A stretch of DNA of 64,000 nt from Sva-07 sp963698565 (GCA_963698565.1 CAVORH010000028.1:62001-126000); one strand, 5' to 3'; shown: positions 29,875 to 39,298, counted from the stretch's first letter. Made by a program: numbers and translations. The notes: generated by a model not told the origin, from the letters alone.

Positions 29875-30642
29875 GTGGGCCAGTCGATTCGCTCCGCGGT
29901 CTGCGGCATCGACGGATCTGCGGCGTCGATGGCGGCGACGGCCTGGGCCAGCACGATTGCACGGGTCCGCGAGGTCCACGTCGACGAGGGTGACGTGGCC
30001 GTCGAACTGCAGCGGACGGCCGCTGAGACCGACGCCGATCTGGTCGTGGTCGGTATGCACGAGCAGCGGCGAATGGTCCTGCGCAGCCTCGGGCCCATCC
30101 TCTCCACACTGTTGCGCAACGCCGATCGTCCGATCGTGGTCGTCGGTGCCGAGCACACCCCGGCGCCTCGCGGCGGAACCATCGTCGTCGGCATCGGACA
30201 CGGGCCCGCCACGCAGGCCGCGCTGCGCTGGGCGGCGAGCTTCGCCGCCGAACACGACGCGTCCCTCGACCTGATCCGAGCGGTGCCGCAACGGCCGGTG
30301 TTCCGCACCGACGGCCTGCTCGACGTGCTGGCCTACTACGTCGATCCGTCCCTGGCTGCGCAATGGGCGCGTGAAGACGTGGAGGCACTTGCCGCCGAGA
30401 TCGACCGGATGAGCGAGGAGGCGCCCGGCGAGGGCGGGCGAGGCAGCGGCGACGTGACCATCTCCTGGTCGACTGCCCCTGGATCGACCGGACCCGTGTT
30501 GGTCGAAGCGGCGACCCACGCCGATCTGCTCGTCGTCGGCCTGCACGACCGGCCGGACGCCGACGCCCACGTCGTCGCGCCGTGGTGCCGCCACGTCCTG
30601 TTGCACGCGCCCTGCCCCACCGTCTTCGTGCCGGCGACCTGA
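29875..30642 (+). CDS. Universal stress protein family, two-domain, short first domain
   Basis: A 255-aa UspA-like protein. Domain 1 begins VCGIDGSAASMAATAWA, and then jumps to LQRTAAETDADLVVVGMHEQ without the usual central strands, giving about 90 residues instead of 140. Domain 2 (GTIVVGIGHGPATQAALRWA) is fuller, ending LVVGLHDRPDADAHVVAPWCRHVLLHAPCPTVFVP. The GxxS nucleotide-binding turn is only loosely kept. Start GTG 29875. Stress role unproven. Confidence 0.85.
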   Translation: MGQSIRSAVCGIDGSAASMAATAWASTIARVREVHVDEGDVAVELQRTAAETDADLVVVGMHEQRRMVLRSLGPILSTLLRNADRPIVVVGAEHTPAPRGGTIVVGIGHGPATQAALRWAASFAAEHDASLDLIRAVPQRPVFRTDGLLDVLAYYVDPSLAAQWAREDVEALAAEIDRMSEEAPGEGGRGSGDVTISWSTAPGSTGPVLVEAATHADLLVVGLHDRPDADAHVVAPWCRHVLLHAPCPTVFVPAT

Positions 30643-30688
30643 CATCGAAACGCGCACTGCGAGCCCGACAGCGCAGCGACCTGCCACC

Positions 30689-32212
30689 ATGACCGACGTG
30701 ACGACGTCCGCCGAACCGATGCTCGACGCCGACGCACGGGTCGAGCACGGCCCGCTGCCGGGTTGGCTGGCGATCCTGCTCGTGGTCGGCACGTCCGCCG
30801 CGGTGCTCGTCCTCGAGATCCTCGCCGGGCGGTTGCTCGCTCCGTACGTGGGCGTGAGCCTGAACACCTACACCGGCATCATCGGCACCGTGCTGGTCGG
30901 GATCGCCATCGGTGCGTGGCTGGGCGGTGTCGCAGCCGATCGGTTCGACCCGCGACGTCTGATTCCGCTGCTGCTGATCGCGGGCGGCGCCCTCGCGATC
31001 GCAACCATCCCGACGGTTCGCGCGCTCGGCAGCGCCGGCACCTCGTCGAGCATCGGCACGATCATGGTGCTCACGTCGGTCGGCTTCCTCCCGGCGGCGA
31101 CCGTCTTGAGCGCCGTGCCTCCGGCGGTCGTCAAGCTGCAACTCCGTGACCTCGACTCGACCGGAACGACCGTCGGCCGGCTCTCGGCCTACGGCACCGC
31201 CGGGGCGATCGTGGCGACCTTCCTCACCGGTTTCGTGCTCGTCGCGATCGCCGCCGTGACGACCCTGATCACCGTCGTCGGGGTCCTGTTGGTCGTGGGT
31301 GGCCTCGCGCTGTGGGTCGCGCTTCCGAGTGTGACTCGTCGCTCGACGGGTGCCGCCGTCACGTCGATGTCGGCCGTCGCCGGCGTCGCCTTGATCGCGG
31401 CGACTGCGCTCGGGAGCCCCTGCGACGCGCAGACGACCTACTACTGCGTGTCGATCGAGGCCGACGCCACGCGTGCGAGCGGCCGCACCCTGGTGCTCGA
31501 CGACCTCCGTCACAGCTACGTCGATCTCGACGATCCGACGCATCTCGAGTTCTGGTACACACGCCGCTTCGCCGACGTCATCGATCGGGTGGCCCCGGAC
31601 GGGCCGGTCGATGCCGTTCACCTCGGCGGCGGCGCCCTGACCGTGCCGACGTGGCTGCAGACCGTGCGCCCCGGCAGCGAGCAGATCGTGGTGGAGATCG
31701 ACGACGAACTCGTCGATCTGGTGGTCGACGAGTTCGCGCGCAGCACCGGTCCCGGCACGGGCATCGAGGTGCGCAGAGACGACGCACGGCTGACGGTGAC
31801 CGAGCTCCCCGACGACAGCGCCGACATCGTGGTCGGCGATGCATTCGGGAGCCGGGCCGTGCCGTGGCACCTCGCCACGGTCGAGTTCACCGAGGAGATC
31901 GCCCGGGTCCTGCGACCGAGCGGTGTCTACGTCCTGAACGTGATCGATGGTGGCGACCAGTCGTTCCTCCGTGCGGAGGCGGCCACGATTGCCCAGGTGC
32001 TCACCCACGTCGAGGTCGTGCTCGGGTCGTCGGCCGCCGACGGGGGGCTCGGCAACTCGGTGATCATCGCGTCGGACCAACTGTTCGACCCCGCCGTGAT
32101 CGACACCGAGGGTGGGCTGCTCGTCCCCGATGTCGATGCGTTCATCGACGGCGCCACCGTGCTCACCGACGACTTCGCCCCCGTCGATCAGTTGCTGCTA
32201 CGAGGAAGGTGA
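30689..32212 (+). CDS. Membrane-fused spermidine synthase-like protein
   Basis: A 507-aa protein: about seven transmembrane helices in residues 25-250, beginning AVLVLEILAGRLLAPYVGVS, then a soluble SAM-methyltransferase-like/polyamine aminopropyltransferase domain. The soluble part has VHLGGGALTVPTWLQTVRPG, VVEIDDELVDLV, GDAFGSRAVPWHLAT and GVYVLNVIDGG. Such fused-MFS spermidine-synthase proteins are common in actinobacteria; true polyamine synthesis is not established for them. The gene lies 6 bp before the transketolase-like gene, so both are probably on one transcript. Confidence 0.85.
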   Translation: MTDVTTSAEPMLDADARVEHGPLPGWLAILLVVGTSAAVLVLEILAGRLLAPYVGVSLNTYTGIIGTVLVGIAIGAWLGGVAADRFDPRRLIPLLLIAGGALAIATIPTVRALGSAGTSSSIGTIMVLTSVGFLPAATVLSAVPPAVVKLQLRDLDSTGTTVGRLSAYGTAGAIVATFLTGFVLVAIAAVTTLITVVGVLLVVGGLALWVALPSVTRRSTGAAVTSMSAVAGVALIAATALGSPCDAQTTYYCVSIEADATRASGRTLVLDDLRHSYVDLDDPTHLEFWYTRRFADVIDRVAPDGPVDAVHLGGGALTVPTWLQTVRPGSEQIVVEIDDELVDLVVDEFARSTGPGTGIEVRRDDARLTVTELPDDSADIVVGDAFGSRAVPWHLATVEFTEEIARVLRPSGVYVLNVIDGGDQSFLRAEAATIAQVLTHVEVVLGSSAADGGLGNSVIIASDQLFDPAVIDTEGGLLVPDVDAFIDGATVLTDDFAPVDQLLLRGR

Positions 32213-32218
32213 ACCGAC

Positions 32219-34591
32219 ATGACGAACGCCTCCCGACCCGTCGCCTCCGACGACCTCGCCACGCTGCGCCAGATCGAACAGCGCGTCCTGTGGCTTGCGA
32301 CACGCATCGTCGACCACGCCAACCGACGACCCGCGTCCGTGGATCCGTCCGGCAACATCAAGGTCGGCGGCCACCAGGCCTCGTGCGCGTCGATGGTGTC
32401 GATCATGACGGCGATGTGGTTCGGGTACCTCAACGGCTCCGACAAGGTCGCCGTGAAGCCGCACGCCTCCCCCGTGTACCACGCGATCAAGTACCTCACC
32501 GGCGAACTCGACCGGTCGTATCTCACGACGTTGCGCCAGCGAGGCGGCCTGCAGGCCTACCCCTCGCGCACGAAGGACCCCGACGTGTCCGACTACTCCA
32601 CCGGCTCGGTCGGGCTCGGTGCGGTCGCGCCGCTGTTCTCGGCGCTCACCCGCCGGTACGTCGACTCCCACTTCGGCGACCGTCCCGAGGCTCGGTTCAT
32701 CGCCTTGGTCGGCGACGCCGAACTCGACGAGGGCAACGTGTGGGAGGCGATCGCCGACCCGGCCACCCAGGGCCTGGCGAACTTCACGATGGTCGTCGAC
32801 CTGAACCGCCAGAGTCTCGACCGGGTCATCCCCGACATCGCCGCGATCCGGCTGAAGAAGTTCTTCGAGGACTCGGGGTGGCACGTCGCCGAGGCGAAGT
32901 ACGGCAGCCGCCTGAACGCCGCGTTCTCGCAGCCCGACGGCGACGCGCTCGAAGCCCACATCGACGCGATGACCAACGAGGCGTACCAGGAGCTGTTCGC
33001 GCTCGACGGCGCCGACGTCCGGCGGAAGTTCCTCGTCGGCGCCGACGACGCCGTTCGGCGCTTCGCAGGCGGCCTCGACGACGACGACCTGAAGACGGTC
33101 GTCACCGATCTCGGCGGCCACGACCTCGGGCTGTTGCTCGACACGTACCGAGCCTGCGACGCGGTCACCGACCGCCCGTCGGTGGTGTTCGCCTACACGA
33201 TCAAGGGGTACGGCCTGCCGATGGCCGGCGATCCGATGAATCATGCCGCGCTCCTGGACGAGGAACAGATCGACGCGTTCCGCGCGTCGGTCGGCCTCGA
33301 CGCGCGGACGGAGTGGGACCGCTTCGACCCCGCGTCACCGGCTGGACGGCGATGTGCAGCGGTCGGCGGGGCGATCAACAACCCGTCGCCGGTCCCGCGT
33401 CCCGCGCTGGCGATTCCCCTGCGGGCCCGGCCGGTGTCGACGAACGGGTTCGTGTCGACCCAGGAGTCGTTCGGACGCGTCCTCTCGAGCCTCGCCGATC
33501 TCGCAGGCGTCGGGGAACGAATCGTGACGACTGCGCCGGATGTGTCGATCTCCACGAACCTCGGTGGCTGGATCAACAAGCGCGGGGTCTACTCCCCGAC
33601 CGAACGCGACGACCACGGCGGTGCCGAGCGCCTGCTGCGGTGGGCGCCTGGTCCGACCGGACAGCACATCGAGCTGGGGATCAGCGAGATGAACCTCTTC
33701 ATGCTGCTGGGACAGCTCGGGCTGAGCCACGACCACCACGGCGAACAGCTCCTCCCGGTGGGGACGGTGTACGACCCGTTCGTCCTGCGTGGGCTCGACG
33801 CCCTGATCTACGGGCTCTACAACGACGCCCGGTTCATCGTGGCCGGCACACCGGCCGGGGTCACGCTCGCGCCAGAGGGCGGCGCACACCAGTCGACGAT
33901 CACGCCGTCGGTCGGGCAAGAACTTCCGAACATCGACGCGTCCGAGCCGGCCTATGCGAGCGAGGTCGACTGGTTGCTGTGCGATGCGCTCGACCAGCTC
34001 ACGCGACCCGATGGCCGCAGCAGCTATCTCCGGCTGTCCACTCGCCCGATCGACCAGCGCCCCTTCGCCGACGCGCTCGCTGCCCACGGCGAGGAGCGGC
34101 TGCGATCAGCCGTGCTCGCCGGCGGATACCGCCTGGTCGATCCCGAACCCGATGGTCGTCCCGCGGTCACACTGGTCACCACCGGCGCGATGGTTCCCGA
34201 AGCGATCGCTGCGGCGGCCGACCTCGACGGCGAAGGGGTACAGGCGGTCGTCGTCCACCTCACCAGCCCGGATCGGCTCTACCGGCAGTGGCGGGCGCGG
34301 TTCATGTCGTCGACGACCACGGCTCGTCTCGACCGCGGTCCGATCCACCTCGACAGCCTCGTTCCGATCGGCGAGCGCGATCGCCCGATCGTGAGCGTGC
34401 ACGACGCGGCGAGTCACAACCTGGCGTGGCTCGGCTCCGCCGTGGGCGCACGCCAGTTCCCGCTCGGCGTCGATCGGTTCGGCGAATCGGGCACGATCGC
34501 CGAGCTGCACGAGGCGATGCACCTCGACGCTGCCAGCATCGTCAGCACCGCACTCGTTGCGCTCGCCGAGCGCGAGATGCCTCGCCCCTGA
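32219..34591 (+). CDS. Transketolase/AceE-like thiamine-diphosphate enzyme
   Basis: A 790-aa protein resembling the homodimeric pyruvate dehydrogenase E1 (AceE) and transketolases. N-terminal GHQASCASMVSIMTAMWFGY and KPHASPVYHAIKYLTG segments and the ThDP motif GDAELDEGNVWEAIAD, ending about 28 residues later in VDLNRQS, are as in AceE. The central pyrimidine-binding and C-terminal transketolase domains follow (VEIS-like HIELGISEMNLFMLLGQLG, then SVHDAASHNLAWLG). It is about 100 aa shorter than AceE and no E2/E3 gene is nearby, so it may act on another 2-oxo acid or ketose. Its ATG at 32219 is 6 bp after the previous stop. Confidence 0.86.
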   Translation: MTNASRPVASDDLATLRQIEQRVLWLATRIVDHANRRPASVDPSGNIKVGGHQASCASMVSIMTAMWFGYLNGSDKVAVKPHASPVYHAIKYLTGELDRSYLTTLRQRGGLQAYPSRTKDPDVSDYSTGSVGLGAVAPLFSALTRRYVDSHFGDRPEARFIALVGDAELDEGNVWEAIADPATQGLANFTMVVDLNRQSLDRVIPDIAAIRLKKFFEDSGWHVAEAKYGSRLNAAFSQPDGDALEAHIDAMTNEAYQELFALDGADVRRKFLVGADDAVRRFAGGLDDDDLKTVVTDLGGHDLGLLLDTYRACDAVTDRPSVVFAYTIKGYGLPMAGDPMNHAALLDEEQIDAFRASVGLDARTEWDRFDPASPAGRRCAAVGGAINNPSPVPRPALAIPLRARPVSTNGFVSTQESFGRVLSSLADLAGVGERIVTTAPDVSISTNLGGWINKRGVYSPTERDDHGGAERLLRWAPGPTGQHIELGISEMNLFMLLGQLGLSHDHHGEQLLPVGTVYDPFVLRGLDALIYGLYNDARFIVAGTPAGVTLAPEGGAHQSTITPSVGQELPNIDASEPAYASEVDWLLCDALDQLTRPDGRSSYLRLSTRPIDQRPFADALAAHGEERLRSAVLAGGYRLVDPEPDGRPAVTLVTTGAMVPEAIAAAADLDGEGVQAVVVHLTSPDRLYRQWRARFMSSTTTARLDRGPIHLDSLVPIGERDRPIVSVHDAASHNLAWLGSAVGARQFPLGVDRFGESGTIAELHEAMHLDAASIVSTALVALAEREMPRP

Positions 34592-34761
34592 GTGTCGCTG
34601 CTGCGGGCGCACCCGGTTCGACTCTCGGCGTAATTGGTCGCGACTGCCGCAACTCGTTCCGCCGAGACCTACACGGTCGCGGCGACCTCCTCGGTCAGTG
34701 TCGACGTGTGCGGCATCGGTGAGCATCGCCCGCCCGCAATCAGGAGCACAGACTGGCCGGA

Positions 34762-35157
34762 TCAGCCGTCAGTTTCGAAGGGGCTGTGGATCACCACGAT
34801 GTACCCCTCGGCATCGACCATCGTCGCCTCGTGGTGGTGAGCCAGCGGATTCCAGTGGGGCCGCTCGAGGATGGTCGCTCCCGACGATTCAGCACGTTCG
34901 AACAGCGCCTCGAACGCAGATCGATCCGACGTCTCGAACCACAGCGACACGCCGGCGCCGCGGACGTCGGACTCGTCCGGCTGGAGAAGTCCGTGCTCGT
35001 GCGCGTCGAGGCGGTGGAGCTGCAGCACGAGGTTGTCACCGGAGAACAGCATCTCGAACTCGTCACCGCCGTGACCCGACGTCAACCCGAGCGCTTCCTG
35101 ATACCACCGGCTCGCGACGACGACATCGCTCACCTGCAGCATCGGGCGCAGACGCAT
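34762..35157 (-). CDS. VOC-family (glyoxalase/bleomycin resistance-like) protein
   Basis: A 131-aa single VOC domain. It begins MRLRPMLQVSDVVVASRWYQEALGL, followed by FEMLFSGDNLVLQLHRLDAHEHG and WFETSDRSAFEALFERAES and ends with EATMVDAEGYIVVIHSPFE. The paired beta-alpha-beta-beta units and metal-side His/Glu positions (H near 47, E near 119) suggest a vicinal-oxygen-chelate enzyme or binding protein; substrate unknown. It is the first gene of the accessory tract and converges on the AceE-like gene. Confidence 0.85.
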   Translation of the reverse strand: MRLRPMLQVSDVVVASRWYQEALGLTSGHGGDEFEMLFSGDNLVLQLHRLDAHEHGLLQPDESDVRGAGVSLWFETSDRSAFEALFERAESSGATILERPHWNPLAHHHEATMVDAEGYIVVIHSPFETDG

Positions 35158-35801
35158 GCGGGCATCGTAGACCGCCGTCCCAACCGCACGAGGTGCGATC
35201 TGAAGCAGCGGTGCCCTCGACCGACCGCTGAGTGCCCCGAGACCCCGGGCCGTGGACACGATTCCGTGACGCGAGAGTTGGGCCGTCACGAGCGGGCTGT
35301 TGTCGCATGAAGCTCGTGGTGTCGGTCGGACCTCGTGGAGCGCCCTCGACCGGCACTTCGGGGGCAGGCGATCTCGTTGACGACGACCGGCAGTATGAGC
35401 TACCCGAACAGCATCCCTCCCTCCCACAGTTGGCCGGCGATGCAGCGCGGAGACGAGCGATCTGGTCCGGGATGATCGCGTCGGGTCGCAGCGACTGGTC
35501 GATCGATCGGACGTGCCGATCCAGTGCAATTCGACCCATTCAACCGCAAGGGTGATCACGAGCGCGAAGTCAGCTCGACCTGGAGCCGGACCGCCCACCC
35601 GAGCAGAGTGCCCCGCACGGGCGCCTCACGCAAGTGTCCATCTGGCCGGAAGATCGCTCGGCCTCAGCGCCCGTGATCACTGCACCGTCGCCTCCGATGG
35701 TGACCGGGCATGGCCCTGGTGCGGCGTCACATCGTCCCGGTCGCCGCGCTGAACGGGAATCGGTCCACTGCTCCTTCACGCCCTTCGCTACGGTGCGCTC
35801 G
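35158..35801. other. 644-bp stretch without a confident gene
   Basis: Contains the weak reading frame at 35307-35555 described separately and a plus-strand ORF extension upstream of the acetyltransferase. No strong hairpin, repeat or RNA gene was seen. Confidence 0.5.
35307..35555 (+). CDS. Possible small protein or gene remnant
   Basis: An 82-aa frame from ATG 35307. The middle has a natural-looking helix-rich stretch (QHPSLPQLAGDAARRRAIWS, GMIASGRSDWSIDR) with mixed charge, unlike the Arg-only shadows elsewhere. It has no recognised domain and may be a decayed fragment. Confidence 0.25.
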   Translation: MKLVVSVGPRGAPSTGTSGAGDLVDDDRQYELPEQHPSLPQLAGDAARRRAIWSGMIASGRSDWSIDRTCRSSAIRPIQPQG

Positions 35802-36269
35802 GTGACGAGTGTGGAGATCGCGAACCGGGGTGACGTCGAGTCGCTCGTCGAACTCGAAGCGCTGCTCTTCGCCGAGGACGCCGGGGTGCACGACCCCCAC
35901 GCCGACGTGACGTGGCCGCTGCGAGAGGGAGCCGCCGACTTCCACCGGCTGCTCGCCGACGACAGCTCGGTGGTTCTGGTCGCTCGACGCAACGACACCA
36001 TTGTCGGCCACGTCGTTGGGTACACGGCACCGTCGAACCCGACTCGGCAGCCGGTGACCTTGGGTGTCCTGCGAAGCATGTACGTGCGGAGCGATGCTCG
36101 CGGAGCAGGCGTCGGGCAGCGACTCACCGAGGCGTTCATCGACTGGGCACGCGACCAGGACTGCGTCGAGCTCCACGTTGAGAGCTACTTCGAGAACGCG
36201 GCCGCCCGGCGCCTGTATGAACGATCGGGATTCGCTCCGCAAAGCATCGCTCACGTGCTCAGGCTCTGA
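35802..36269 (+). CDS. GNAT family N-acetyltransferase
   Basis: A 155-aa GNAT protein from GTG 35802 (VTSVEIANRGDV). Acetyl-CoA-binding motif A is LGVLRSMYVRSDARGAGVGQ, with Q/RxxGxG/A visible as RGAGVGQ, and motif B FENAAARRLYERSGF. The substrate-side DxxSLVELEALLF helix leads the fold. The frame is open back to 35634, but that extension has no GNAT homology. Substrate not known. It stands alone on the plus strand in the accessory tract. Confidence 0.87.
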   Translation: MTSVEIANRGDVESLVELEALLFAEDAGVHDPHADVTWPLREGAADFHRLLADDSSVVLVARRNDTIVGHVVGYTAPSNPTRQPVTLGVLRSMYVRSDARGAGVGQRLTEAFIDWARDQDCVELHVESYFENAAARRLYERSGFAPQSIAHVLRL

Positions 36270-36463
36270 TCACCTCGACCCGCATCTCCAGGCACCCGAC
36301 ATCGCTCGCTCAGAATCACACTGCTCGCGGACCTCAGCCACCGACCCGCTGCACTGCGCGGCCCAAGTCCCGCGCCCCGTCATCCCGTCACCAGGCCGGC
36401 CGTAGGTGGCGCACGTGCGCCCAGAGCAATTCGTCCACGGTGCGGCGATGTACCTTGGACGCC

Positions 36464-36928
36464 ATGAGCGCAGACGTGTCAGTCAGCCGCGACGTGGCGG
36501 CCTCCGCCGAGGCGGTGTGGGAGATGGTGTCCGATCTTCCTCGCATGGCGGAGTGGTCACCGGAGAACGAGGGTGGCGCCTGGATCAAGGGCGCGACCGG
36601 ACCCGCTCCCGGCGCTGCGTTTCGCGGGGCGAATCGGCATGGTGGCAAGTCGTGGAAGACCGTCGCGAAAGTCGTCGACGCAGAGCCGGGGCGCCGGTTC
36701 TCGTTCCGCGTGACGGCGATGGGCCTCCCGGTCGCCATGTGGGCGTACGACATCACCTCGACCGAGCATGGATGCACGGTCACCGAGAGCTGGACCGACC
36801 TGCGACTGGGATTCTTCAAGCCGATCGCTGCGAAGGCGACCGGCGTGTCCGACCGCATCGCCCACAACAAGTCCACGATGGAGCAGACGCTCGCCAACCT
36901 CGCTGCCGCTGCGGAATCGTCCGGCTGA
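36464..36928 (+). CDS. SRPBCC-family (polyketide cyclase/START-like) protein
   Basis: A 154-aa helix-grip protein. The start chosen is ATG 36464 (MSADVSVSRDVAAS), where the family begins with the SRDVAASAEAVWEMVSDLPRM strand-helix. A central GRRFSFRVTAMGLPVAMWAY and ESWTDLR strands follow, and the long C-terminal helix is HNKSTMEQTLANLAAAAE. Such SRPBCC proteins bind hydrophobic ligands in a pocket. Ligand unknown. Confidence 0.85.
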   Translation: MSADVSVSRDVAASAEAVWEMVSDLPRMAEWSPENEGGAWIKGATGPAPGAAFRGANRHGGKSWKTVAKVVDAEPGRRFSFRVTAMGLPVAMWAYDITSTEHGCTVTESWTDLRLGFFKPIAAKATGVSDRIAHNKSTMEQTLANLAAAAESSG

Positions 36929-36929
36929 C

Positions 36930-37028
36930 ACGCGTCGCGCTCAGCAGCGCCAGCGCGAGCGCTTCCGCCAACTCGGGGGCGAGCGTCGACTTGCCGGCCG
37001 CAGGCAGTCCGTTCACCAAGCCGACCAT
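36930..37028 (-). pseudogene. Remnant of a P-loop kinase N-terminus
   Basis: On the minus strand from ATG 37028, MVGLVNGLPAAGKSTLAPEL encodes a textbook Walker A region (GLPAAGKST) of an AAA/zeta-toxin-like or shikimate-kinase-like small kinase. After about 30 residues (ALALALLSA) it collapses into the Arg-rich shadow of the SRPBCC gene. Only the first beta-alpha unit survives, so this is a truncated gene. Parental function unknown. Confidence 0.6.
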
Positions 37029-37147
37029 GCGCCGCACCACGCGGGCACCGTCGCTCCGCACACGGAGCCCATGGCGGAAGGAGCCCGCGGCAAGATCCCG
37101 GGTTGACAACGTCGAGGAACTCGAGGTGTGTCGGGCAAGATGAGCGC

Positions 37148-37666
37148 ATGGACCGACACGGCGGTGAGGCTGTCCGCCGTTCGAAACGACTGACGGCGAT
37201 GGCGAGCTGGCATCCGCGCTGCTATCAGCGAGTCGTGGCCTTCGTGACCGATCCCAGCGGTCGGCTGCTGGTCTTCGACCATGTCGATGTCGACGCTGGA
37301 ACCCAGGTGCCCGGCGGTGGCATCCACGAAGGGGAGTCCCCCGAGGATGCGGCTCTCCGTGAGCTCGTCGAGGAGTCGGGAGTCGAGACGGCTGTGCTCG
37401 TGCGCAAGCTCGGGGAGGCATGGGGACGATCGGAGCCCGGGAACGTACCATCCGGGCTCGAGGAACACGTCCAGCACGCATTTCACCTCCGATTGGAACA
37501 GCCGTCCCCTGACGAGGAATGGCAGTGGCAGGAGAAGTCCGGCGGCGACATCGTCGAGCATCGCTTCGCCTTCCGATGGGCATCACTGCAAGAGGCGACC
37601 ACCGTGCTCTGGCCACACCAGGCCATGTGGATCGAAGCCGTCCGCACCTCGCTGCGTCACCTGTGA
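37148..37666 (+). CDS. Nudix hydrolase
   Basis: A 172-aa protein (ATG 37148; ATG 37199 also possible and would remove a basic leader). The Nudix box is complete: GGGIHEGESPEDAALRELVE followed by ESG, with the REL-EES metal-binding helix intact. Upstream RVVAFVTDPSGRLLVFDHV forms the leading strands. Nudix enzymes cleave nucleoside diphosphates linked to another group; the substrate cannot be told. Confidence 0.85.
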   Translation: MDRHGGEAVRRSKRLTAMASWHPRCYQRVVAFVTDPSGRLLVFDHVDVDAGTQVPGGGIHEGESPEDAALRELVEESGVETAVLVRKLGEAWGRSEPGNVPSGLEEHVQHAFHLRLEQPSPDEEWQWQEKSGGDIVEHRFAFRWASLQEATTVLWPHQAMWIEAVRTSLRHL

Positions 37667-38268
37667 TGGACGCGATCGCCATCGATGACCTCACACGGTG
37701 TGGGTGACTGCTCGCGCTGCGGCGGCGCGCACACCGCCATCTGCAGAGCTCTCCCGTCGGGAATGACCAGCTGTACTCCGGGTGCTCATCGACGTCGACC
37801 TCGACAACAACGTCAGGGGGAACTCGACGATCCTCGCTTCGGCGGCGCCCAGCGACGTGGTGTGTGCCAGCGGAGCCGTGTTCACCATCGAGCGCGCACC
37901 AGTCGGCACCGGTATCGAGTTCTCAGTCGATACGAGCCAGGACTACGACACCAGTGACCCACCGGCCTTCGCGGTCGAGGACGTGGTCGTGGACTGCTGA
38001 CCAGCGGGCCCGCACATCTCCAAGGACGCCATGACGTTCTGGGACAGTGCGGCCGCATGAGGCGAACGTGCCAGGGCGCAGTCAAATCTGCGCCCACCGA
38101 GGCCGCACACTTCGACACGCAGAATCGCAGTCCCCGGCCACGCTGCAGTGACCGACTCCGACCCCAGTGCAGTGCTCGGTAACCGCCGGTCAAACGGACG
38201 CGAACGGTTCGATCGGATCGCCCTTGGCCATGAGCGCCTTGATCCGATGCGTCGTTGTCGGACGTCGG
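37667..38268. other. 602-bp stretch without a confident gene
   Basis: Holds the weak 72-aa frame at 37782-38000 and, on the minus strand just above 38190, a short C-terminus-like reading (RIKALMAKGDPIEPFASV, then stop) that has no start or body. Both look like gene debris. No repeat or RNA gene was seen. Confidence 0.5.
37782..38000 (+). CDS. Possible fragment of a secreted protein
   Basis: A 72-aa frame from GTG 37782. It has a balanced, beta-strand-like composition (VLIDVDLDNNVRGNSTILAS, GAVFTIERAPVGTGIEFSV) and two cysteines, but no signal peptide or recognised domain. It may be the tail of a decayed larger gene. Confidence 0.3.
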   Translation: MLIDVDLDNNVRGNSTILASAAPSDVVCASGAVFTIERAPVGTGIEFSVDTSQDYDTSDPPAFAVEDVVVDC

Positions 38269-39099
38269 CTACACGTCGAAGGTGAGCGACTCGGACAGCG
38301 ATCGGTGTGACTCGATGTCCGCTTGGAGAAGTTCGATCTTGCGCTGCGTCAGTGCGATCACGTCCGCGCCCGCGATCAACCGACGAGGCGGCGGGTCCTC
38401 ATCAGCGAGAGCGATCAGCGCGGCGGCAAGCTTGGCCGGATCGCCCGCCTGCTGCCCGTCCTGCGCCGACCACCACTTGCGTTGCGCAGCACTCCGTTCC
38501 GAATAGTCGTCGATCGACAGATCGGGCCAGACCAACGACTCCGGACTCGCCAGACCCGTCCGGAAGAACCCCGGATTGACGATCGTCGTGTGGATGCCAT
38601 ATGGCTCGACCTCCTGAGCCAGCGCACTCATCCATCCCTCCAACCCTGCCTTCGAAGCTGCATACACCGACGAGTACTCGAACCCCATCAGCCCCGCACC
38701 CGACGAGATCGCAATGAGATGACCGGATCGCTGTCGGCGCATCACCGGGAGAACGGCTCGCGTCACGTTCATCGGACCCAGCAGATTCACCCCCAGCTGC
38801 TGTTCGACCTGGGCCGGCGACATCTCCTCGAAGTAGCCCTTGAACGACGCACCGGCGCTGTTGACCACCACGTCGACGCGCCCGAACCGCTCCACACCTG
38901 CAGCGATGGCTGCATCCGCGTCATCCTGGCACGTCACATCGAGCGCTGCCACGAGGAGGCGGTCTGAAGCCGGCAGCGCATCTGCGACATCCGTGGTGCG
39001 ACGGCCGGTCGCCACCACGGCGTGACCTGCGCCGAGCGCCGCCGACGCGAACTCGGTGCCCATCCCTCGACTCGCCCCAGTGATGAGCCAGACCCTCAT
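38269..39099 (-). CDS. SDR family oxidoreductase
   Basis: A 276-aa classical short-chain dehydrogenase starting at ATG 39099 (MRVWLITGASRGMGTEF). The cofactor motif is TGASRGMGTEF with Arg in TGRRTTD, suggesting NADP. NSAG near 88 (NAG variant), SSG, then YAASKAGLEG as the catalytic Tyr-Lys pair and NPGFFRT follow. Its last 60 residues (KWWSAQDGQQAGDPAKLAAA) match the group annotated as SDR/oxidoreductase next to regulators. It closes the accessory tract before the tRNA genes. Confidence 0.9.
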   Translation of the reverse strand: MRVWLITGASRGMGTEFASAALGAGHAVVATGRRTTDVADALPASDRLLVAALDVTCQDDADAAIAAGVERFGRVDVVVNSAGASFKGYFEEMSPAQVEQQLGVNLLGPMNVTRAVLPVMRRQRSGHLIAISSGAGLMGFEYSSVYAASKAGLEGWMSALAQEVEPYGIHTTIVNPGFFRTGLASPESLVWPDLSIDDYSERSAAQRKWWSAQDGQQAGDPAKLAAALIALADEDPPPRRLIAGADVIALTQRKIELLQADIESHRSLSESLTFDV

Positions 39100-39298
39100 G
39101 TCGACCACACGGCTCCCTTCCTGCCCCATCTCACCGTATCGACAGCGTCTGTCTACGTCACGTTGCGCGGCCCCGAGCAGACGCCCACCGAGCAACACCG
39201 GCACATCTGTGCCCTGAGGTTCCGTCGACGGCGCACACAACGACAGCACGCGGAACCGTCTTCGTGGCGTAGCGCTGCTTCCCGTGGGGCCGGGAACG

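Noticed and set aside
31312..34722. A 1136-aa open frame over the spermidine-synthase-like and AceE-like genes
   Set aside because: Arg/Gly/Pro-rich shadow in a GC-rich region with no domain; the real genes run on the same DNA in another frame with clear motifs.
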